A stretch of DNA of 64,000 nucleotides. Origin: Triticum aestivum (taxonomy: Eukaryota; Streptophyta; Magnoliopsida; Poales; Poaceae). Below are positions 57,748 through 64,000 of this stretch, piece after piece. The position numbers were made by a program, and so were the translations under genes. Below the pieces are notes generated by a model. That model was not told the origin of the DNA. It saw only the letters and a program-made list of their open reading frames with translations, and did not search any database. Every line of letters starts with the position of its first letter. The first letter of the stretch is position 1. The stretch lies in the NCBI RefSeq assembly GCF_018294505.1, contig NC_057795.1, positions 227,562,625 through 227,626,624 on the forward strand. The letters run 5' to 3'.

Positions 57748-60232
57748 CTATGCAATGGAGGGAGGCGCCCCTTGGACGGGCACAGATCCTGGCGCGGTGC
57801 CTCCAGAGATGCCTGCTTCCTGAGGCCTTGAGCTGGGTGATGTCTTCTTCTTCTTGGGAACTGCCTCGAGAGGGTTCCCACTCTTGCTGTCTGGGTCCTC
57901 GACTGATGCAGCTTGGAAGGAACGCTCGAGAGAGCACACCGCATCCTTCTCTTCGGAGGGGACTGTGATGACTCCGCCGCTTCCCGGCATCTTGAGGACA
58001 TTGTATCCATGGCGAGTCACTCACATGAACTTGGCCAGGGCTGGATACCCGAGGATGGCATTGTATGGCAGGCGAATGTGGGCAACGTCGAAGTCGATGA
58101 GCTCGGTATGGTAGTTCTTGCGCTGTCCAAAGGTGTCAGGGAGGCGGACCTGCCCTAACGGGGTGGTGGAGCCGTCAGTGACTCCTGAGAAAGGCTTGGT
58201 TGGCTGAAGATGATCATATGGCACTTGGAGATTGTTGAACGTCTCGACGGACAAAATGCCGAGTTCTACGCCGCCATCGATGAGGGTCCTGGTAACTTGC
58301 ACATTGTTGATGACTGGGGAACAAAGCATTGGGAGGACCCCGGCTGTAGCCACACAATTGAGCTGATCCGCTTGGCTGAACATGATGGCGCACGTGGACC
58401 ACCTGAGAGGGCGTGTGGCCTCGGGCTTGAGGAGGACTGCATTCACCTCGCGAGCAAACTGCTTGAAGATGCGCTGAGAGGCTGGGGAATGGGCACCGCC
58501 CAGGATGCAAGCGATAGCACGCGGCTCCTGGAAGCCCCCATCCCCCTCGTCGTGATGATGTTCATCATTCCTTCTTGGTGGTGGCGGCAGAGGAGGAAGG
58601 CCTGTGTTGCCCTGCGGGCGATCCTCACGAGGCCGATCCCTCCAAGCCCCCTCACGAGGCTGGTCCTGCCAGCGGTACTCACGAGGTCGGTTATGCCACC
58701 CTCGACGAGGGCCTCGGTCGTCCCATCGTCCTCCACCTCTTCCTCCACCTCGGTCGTAGCCCCGATCGTTGCGCTCTGGGCATCGACCGATACATCCTTC
58801 TCGCACGGCCCTGAGCTCTTGGCACTCGTTGGTGTTGTGGGTGTGGAGGTCGTGGTACACGCAGTACCGGGTGCCCTTAGACGACTCCGGCTGGTCCCTG
58901 GTGCGCTTCGTGTATGGTTCTGCTGCGAGCACAGCTGCTCCTTTGCGCTTCACGTCCTTGGCCTTTGCTTTCTTCTCTTCAGGGTCAGCGGCTGGGAGCT
59001 CGAGAAGGGAGAGGCGCCCCTCCTTAGCCCTTGTGCACTTGGTCGCCAGGGTGGACAACTCCAGATATGTGCACAGATCCTTGTGGATTGCAAGTTCCTC
59101 CTTCATCTTGACGTCGTGGACGCCATCAGAGAACGCTGAGATGATGGCCTCCTCGGTCACCTTGGGAATCTTCAGGCGGGCACTATTGAAGCGCTGGATG
59201 TACTTTTGCATGGTCTCTCCAAGTTGCTGCTTGATGTGGCGCTGGTCACCCACGACTGGAGGACGGTCGCGAGTGCCCTGGAAGTTGGTGATGAAGCGGG
59301 TGCGCATCTCGTCCCAAGAGGAGATCATGCCAGGAGGCAGGTTTAGGAGCAAGGTGCGGGCACCATCTTTGAGCGCCATGGGAAACCAATTCACCATGAC
59401 CTTCTCGTCTCCGTTGGCCGCTTCGATGCCCAGCTCGTAGAGCTGCAGGAACTCCACGGGGTTGGCAGTGTCGTCGTAGCGAGGAGGCAGATCCAGCTTG
59501 AACTTGCTCGGCCAGGTGACACTACGTAGCTCGGTGGTGAAGGCGCGACAGCCTGGGGTGGCCACCTGTGCCCTTTGCTGACACGGGGCTTGCTCCTAGG
59601 GATTCCCGCGCGCCGTCGCCAGGGGCAGCACAGGGTCTTAACATGCTGGCGCAGGGATGCGCTCTTGACGTGCTGGAGCTGGGAGCACACAAGCCCCTTC
59701 TTAGGGACGAGGGATTTCTTTGCAGCTCCTTTCTTGCCGCTCGGGCGCTGGACGCGGTGGGTCTCGTCCAGGGGCCGCGCGCCTTGGAGCCAAGGCGCCT
59801 TCTTGGGGAGGAGGTGGCGGAGGCACCTCCTGAGATGCATCACCCATGCAGGACCGAGGGCGAGGCAGCAAGGGATGGCGCAGGGGAGCCCCCTGCGACG
59901 CTAACGAGCTCGGTGATGCGCGTCCGTGCGAGCACGATGAGCGTGTGCAGGAGCTCATGTGCCAGGAGCAACACGGCATGCACGTCCATGGGAGTGCGAT
60001 GAGCATGTGACGATGAACCAAGTGGAATCAGCGATGGAGTGGCGATGCAGCCTTCCTGCCGCACCGAGGGATGTAGCAATGACGCTTGCTGCTCGTTCCC
60101 TGCCGGGCCGGTGGCGGCGCTGGCGGCAGGCGACGGAGAACGATAGGGAGGCCCACCGACGGGAGCCGTCTGGGCGACACGGGCGGCGAGAGCAGCCCGA
60201 CGCTCGACGCGAGCTCGGAGAGCGTCAGCCAT
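57748..60232 (-). pseudogene. gag: gag and protease of element B
   Basis: The N-terminal start is the minus-strand ATG at 60230-60232 (MADALRARVERRAALAARVA), just after the primer site; a stop and frameshift lie near 59840-59700. The main frame (59565-58021) has the capsid core FKLDLPPRYDDTANPVEFLQ, LKDGARTLLLNLPPGMISSW and FITNFQGTRDRP. A CVYHDLHTHNTNECQEL nucleocapsid-type motif and an Arg/Gly-rich linker follow. The protease has LIDGGVELGIL near 58280 and LPYNAILGYPALAKFM near 58030. A TGA at 58021-58023 interrupts the protease, and the frame runs on as HGYNVLKMPGSGGVITV to 57748. The equivalent genes of element A at 61648-64000 are close relatives. Confidence 0.88.
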
Positions 60233-60285
60233 GGATGCGACGAACGATCGAACGCGGAATAGTGGAAGAAAGATTCCGATGCACC

Positions 60286-60303
60286 CCTACCTGGCGCGCC
60301 AAA
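60286..60303 (-). other. Primer-binding site of element B
   Basis: On the minus strand TTTGGCGCGCCAGGTAGG follows the 5' LTR end directly. It resembles the site of element A. Confidence 0.65.
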
Positions 60304-61233
60304 TGTCGGATATCAGGTTCCGACAAAACCCTTAAGGTTCGAACTCTGGGGTGCATGCGAAGATCTTCCCCCTACCCATCCACGTCCCAACGCCTCATTA
60401 TGAATCTATAGCTACACGATGAGCAACACAAGGGACACAAGGTTTATAGTAGTTAGGGCCACCGTTGTGGTGTAATACCCTAATCCAGTGTGTGGTGTGG
60501 TCGATTGCCTCAGGGGCTGATGATGAACAGTATAGAGGAAGAACAGCCTCGCGAGAGGTGTTCTTGGGCTGGTGCGGTGAACTACTTGGGTGAGTTTGAT
60601 CGCCTCTGGATCTGATGAGAACTCTACGAGATCCCCCCCCCCTCGGCCTACTGTGGTGGCTATCCCTATATATAGAGGCGCTGGTCCTCTTCCCCAAATA
60701 TTGAGCAGGAAGGGCGCCAACAACGGCCATTTTGAAGGGGAACATCTATTAGAAGTTATCCTTACTAAAGTTGGTCTTCGGCTGCCAAAGGCACTGGCGA
60801 TGACGCCGTCATTGGCTCCACGGTGACCTCCGTCCTGCCGCTCTGCTAGTCTTGGTCTCGTTGCACCAAAATGGTAACCTTTGCTTGATGCCTCGGTACT
60901 CCGCGCCCGCGCTTGCCCCCTTTGCACGAAAGAGGAAACAAGGACACTGCGCAGGCCGGCGCCCGCCTGGTGCCCGCCTAGTCTCGATCGTCATGGCTTG
61001 CGTCACGAGCACCTCGCGAGGTACCCCTGCCTTGATCTCTCCGCCTCCTCGCGAGCCTGGCTGGTGAGGCCGTCCCTGAGGAAGTCTTGCATCGTCCGCC
61101 CCACGAGGCTTGGCCCCTCGCGAGGGTCTTGAGCTTGAGTAGATGAAGATGGGTCGTACTGGGCCACCCCTTGAGCCACGTCGCAGGCCGCAGGCAGGCA
61201 AGTCTGGGGACCCTAGTTCCCAGAACGCAGACA
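60304..61233 (-). repeat. 5' LTR of element B
   Basis: 930 bp, partner of 38284-39200, with a TATATATA box near 60666 and a poly-C run near 60635. Confidence 0.88.
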
Positions 61234-61578
61234 CCTACAAATAGGACTTACCCACCACCATAGAGGGGATCGGATCATTCTCACCCGACCACCTCACCAG
61301 CTCTCTTGAGCTCAAGAACACCTCACCTCTTGAGGCCAGTTCATCCACTATACCAGTTCATCCTCAGCCCTTCGAGGCAATCCACCAAAACGCTGGAGTA
61401 GGGTATTACACTGCAAGGTGGCCCGAACCAGGATAAACTACTGTGTCTCTTTGTCTCTTTGAGCCCGACGCGCTAGGCTTAGGAGGATTGCGAGTAGGCA
61501 GGCTGGGTAGGTTGAGATCTCTGCATGCACCCCAGAGTTCGAACCTTTCAAGGGTTTGTGGAACCCGTAATCCGACAT

Positions 61579-61600
61579 TTGGCGCCAAGTAGGGGTGCAT
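61579..61600 (+). other. Primer-binding site of element A
   Basis: TTTGGCGCCAAGTAGGGGTG directly follows the LTR end AATCCGACA. Confidence 0.65.
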
Positions 61601-61647
61601 TGGATCCTCTCTTCCGTCGCTCGGTCCACTGCCACTCCGACACCTCC

Positions 61648-63123
61648 ATGGCTGACGCATGCCGGGCTCGCGCCGAGCACCGGGCCACGGTTGCTGCTCG
61701 GGTTGCTTAGACTGCTCCGGCGGGCGATGGTTGTGTTCGTCGTGCTCCGTCTCCGGTGGCCAACGCCGCCACGGGCCCTGCCGGCCACGAGTAGCAAGCC
61801 TCTTCGCTGCACCCCTCGATGCACCGCGACGGGTGCACCGCCACTCCGTCATTGACCCCGGCAGCTTCATCCTCCCACGCACGTCATGGCCCGGCGAACG
61901 CACAGGCTGCTCTACTCATGGTGCGGGAGCTCCTTCGCTACCGCCCGGTCGACGGCTTCTACGAGGAGTTGCTTGAGCATATCACTGAGCTCGTCAGCAT
62001 GGCTGGGGGCTCCGTTGCACCACCCTGCTCACTACCACAGCAGCCGCCTGCCGCGGGCGACGTGGCTCAAGGGGCGCCTCCACCACCTCCAGCCCAGGGC
62101 GTCATCATCGAGGTGAGCTGCCGCGCCAGGCACCTGCGCGGGAAGAGGTGAGCTGCCAGGTGGTGCAGCGGCCTCAAGGAGAAGCACACATGCTCCCAGC
62201 ACCCCCACGTCAAGCCCGCGTGCCGCCACAGGAGGTGGTAGCGCGCGAGCACCAGCACCAAGCTCCACCTCCTCGACGAGCCCCCGTGGCCACAACAGGA
62301 TGTTGTGCATTCACCTCAGAGATTCGCAACATCATCTACCCAAGCAAGTTCAAACCTGACCTGCCTCCACGCTACGACGGCACCGCCGACCCCGCCGAGT
62401 TCCTGTAGCTCTACAAGCTGAGCAAGGAGGCGGCCAACGGCGACGAGAAGATCATGGCGAGCTGGTTCCCCATCGCCCTCAAGGACGGGGCACGCTCTTG
62501 GCTCCTGAATCTCCCTGTCGGATTGGTCTCTTCCTGGGAGGAGATGTGCGGCCGCTTCATCGCCAATTTCCAGGGCACTCGCGACCGTCCGCCGGCCGCG
62601 TGTGACTTGCGACGCATCAAGCAACAGCCAAGAGAAACCCTGCAGAAATACATCCATCGCTTCAACAACATTCGCCTCAAGATCCCCAAGGTGTCGGACG
62701 AGGCCTTCATTTCAGTGTTCACTGATGGCGTCTGTGACATCAAGATGAAGGAGGAGCTCACCATCCACGAGGACCTCTGCACAACCCTGGAGATGTTCAA
62801 TATGGCGAACAGGTGTGCGAGGGTTGAGGAGGGGCGCCTCTCCCTCCTCGAGCTCCGCGATGCTGACGCAGAAGACAAGAAAGCCAAGGCCAAGGACGTG
62901 AAGTGCAAGGGGCCGACCGTGCTTGTGGTTGAGCCAGAGATGAAGCGCGGCTGCGTCCACCCCGAGTCATCCAAAAGTAACCAACCATTCTGCGTCTTCC
63001 ACAACGTCCACAGCCACAACATCAACGACTGCCAGGAGCTCAAGGCCCTCCGTGACGGGCGCCTCGGTCGACGCCCCGAGCGCAGCGATCAAGGCTACGA
63101 CCGTGGAGGTTGCCGAGGTGGAG
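61648..63123 (+). pseudogene. gag: gag of element A
   Basis: Starts ATG at 61648 (MADACRARAEHRATVAARVA), matching the start used in element B. Stops at about 61708 and 61792 and frame changes break the Pro-rich N-terminal part. The capsid core follows: FKPDLPPRYDGTADPAEFL (stop at 62406-62408), then an open frame 62454-63131 with LKDGARSWLLNLPVGLVSSW, IANFQGTRDRPPAACDLRR and LSLLELRDADAEDKKAKA. The nucleocapsid-type motif CVFHNVHSHNINDCQEL lies near 62992. It ends in an Arg/Gly-rich linker broken by a TAG at 63129-63131. Confidence 0.88.
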
Positions 63124-63131
63124 GACGCTAG

Positions 63132-64000
63132 GACGGATGCGACCATCGCCAGGAGTGGCGCGACCATCCTCAGGAGGACTGTTGGCAGGGCCAACCTCGC
63201 GAGGGCGCCTGGAGGGAGCATCCTTGTGAGGATTGCCGGTCTTCCTCCACTACCTCGACCACCAAGAAGGAACGAAGACCATCACCAGGATGAGGGGGCT
63301 AGGGGCTTCCAGGTGCCTCGAGCTATTACCTGCATCCTGGGCGGCTCACAGGCCCCAGCTTCTCACTGCATGTTCAAGCAGTTCATGCGTGAGGTGAACG
63401 CGGCGCTCCCCAAGCTTGAAGCAACTCGCCCGCTCAGGTGGCCCAAATGCGCCACCACCTTCAGCTCCTCAGATCAGCTCAAGTGCGCGGCCACTGCCGG
63501 CGCGCTCCCCATGCTCTGCTCGCCCGTCATCAGCAATGTGGTCGTCACCAAGACTCTCATCGATGGTGGAGCAGGGCTCAATATTCTCTCTGTTCAAACG
63601 TTTGACAGGCTCCAAGTGTCGTAAAACCAGCTTCAGCCAATCAAACCATTCTCAGGAGTTACCGACGGTTCCACACACCCGATAGGGCAGGTCCACCTCC
63701 CTATCACCTTTGGCGAATGCAACAACTACCACACCGAGCTCATCGACTTCGACGTCGCTGACATTCGCCTGCCGTACAATGCTATCCTAGGGTACCCAGC
63801 ACTAGCCAAGTTCATGGCAGCGATGCACCATGGCTACAACATCCTCAAGATGCCTGGAAGCGGCGGCATCATCACGGTCGCTTGTCAGCAAAAGGATGCA
63901 GTGTGCTCCCTCGAGCGCGCTTACCAGGCTGCAGCAGTCGAGAACCCTGAAGATGAGGGCGGTGTCCTCCCTCCTGAGGTCACCCCAAAGATGAAGAAGC
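63132..64000 (+). pseudogene. Protease of element A, running off the window
   Basis: After the linker frameshift the frame 63052-63624 reads PRAITCILGGSQAPASHCMF and the active-site motif TLIDGGAGLNILSVQTF near 63555. A stop at 63622-63624 follows. The same frame continues as QPIKPFSGVTDGST, HTELIDFDVADIRLPYNAILGY near 63735 and HGYNILKMPGSGGII near 63830, up to the window edge. The rest of pol, the possible antisense gene and the 3' LTR lie outside. Confidence 0.82.

Larger units (their letters stand above)
38284..61233 (-). mobile_element. Tat-lineage element B, non-autonomous, split by element C
   Basis: LTRs are 38284-39200 (917 bp) and 60304-61233 (930 bp), minus orientation, with the primer site next to the right LTR and the polypurine tract next to the left. 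Flanks ACTAT (38279-38283) and CCTAC (61234-61238) fit a TSD with two changes. Gag, protease and a stub of RT lie on the minus strand; the RT core, RNase H and integrase are missing. An antisense gene occupies the + strand. LTR divergence looks close to 10% over the part compared, so B is older than C, as the nesting requires. Confidence 0.85.
37130..61578 (+). repeat. 5' LTR of element A in three pieces
   Basis: Begins TGTCGGTGTTTTGG at 37130 and ends AATCCGACA at 61578. It is interrupted by the solo LTR 37397-37991 and by element B 38284-61233. The pieces sum to about 0.9 kb, similar to the LTRs of element B, and each piece aligns to the corresponding part of those LTRs. Confidence 0.78.
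37130..64000 (+). mobile_element. Tat-lineage element A, split and running past the window end
   Basis: The 5' LTR pieces are 37130-37396, 37997-38283 and 61239-61578. A primer site, gag and protease follow from 61579 to the window end. The 5-bp sequence before the LTR is ACATC; the matching 3' TSD is outside the window. The gag and protease are close relatives of those in element B, which inserted into this element's 5' LTR in the opposite orientation. pol beyond protease, any antisense gene and the 3' LTR are not in view. Confidence 0.8.

Noticed and set aside
57137..58024. Minus-strand frame of 295 codons
   Set aside because: It is an out-of-frame shadow of the protease/RT stub of element B; conserved motifs lie in other frames.
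58210..59440. Long + strand frames opposite to gag of element B
   Set aside because: They are antisense shadows of a GC-rich gag; no domain resemblance, unlike the true antisense genes near the 3' LTRs.
62411..63221. Minus-strand frames opposite to gag of element A
   Set aside because: Shadows of the gag frame; they mirror those seen opposite element B gag.
1..64000. Single-copy host genes, tRNA/rRNA genes, CRISPR arrays, bacterial-type operons
   Set aside because: Both strands were read for them; every recognisable coding segment belongs to a transposable element, and nothing resembles the other classes.

Overview
The window looks like repeat-saturated intergenic chromatin from a large grass genome, most likely Triticeae (wheat, Aegilops, barley or rye type). 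The basis is nested Ty3/gypsy LTR retrotransposons with TG...CA ends and 5-bp target-site duplications (TSDs), a CACTA transposase, and LTR and protein sequences that resemble Triticeae families. I see no single-copy host gene, no rRNA or tRNA gene and no CRISPR array. Family names (Fatima, Sabrina/WHAM) are from memory and tentative; superfamily and lineage calls rest on visible domains.

Left block (1-26970). A minus-strand LTR fragment (1-562) abuts half of an Athila-type LTR (563-1102). An old chromovirus-like gypsy on the + strand (gag from about 1480, polyprotein tail near 26970) has been split three times: by a Fatima-like Tat element (3755-11271, minus, TSD CCTAC), by an Athila-type element (12650-25547, minus, TSD CCTCA), and by a 901-bp solo LTR (25799-26699, TSD TGAGG). 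The Athila 5' LTR is itself split by a 2681-bp LTR-like insertion (21893-24573).

Middle block (26888-37129). A near-perfect 88-bp-arm inverted repeat is followed by leader-like sequence without genes. Next come a decayed CACTA transposon with a TNP2-type transposase (28643-32965) and a region of long direct repeats, one copy of which is split by a solo LTR (35716-36789, TSD CCCAC).

Right block (37130-64000). This is a three-level Tat-lineage nest. Element A (+, 37130 to beyond the window end) has its 5' LTR interrupted by a 595-bp solo LTR (37397-37991, TSD GGCGC) and by element B (minus, 38284-61233), a relative of A. Element B is in turn interrupted by element C (+, 40101-53648), which landed inside B's antisense gene.

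The common thread is that all three Tat-lineage elements with a visible region downstream of pol (Fatima-like, B and C) carry an intron-containing gene on the strand opposite to gag-pol, between pol and the 3' LTR. Its product matches the plant 'putative gypsy type transposon' domain followed by coiled-coil. It survives recognisably even where the sense genes are heavily deleted (the Fatima-like copy lacks protease and RT; B lacks most of RT, RNase H and integrase). All coding regions are damaged; several lost catalytic residues are noted below.
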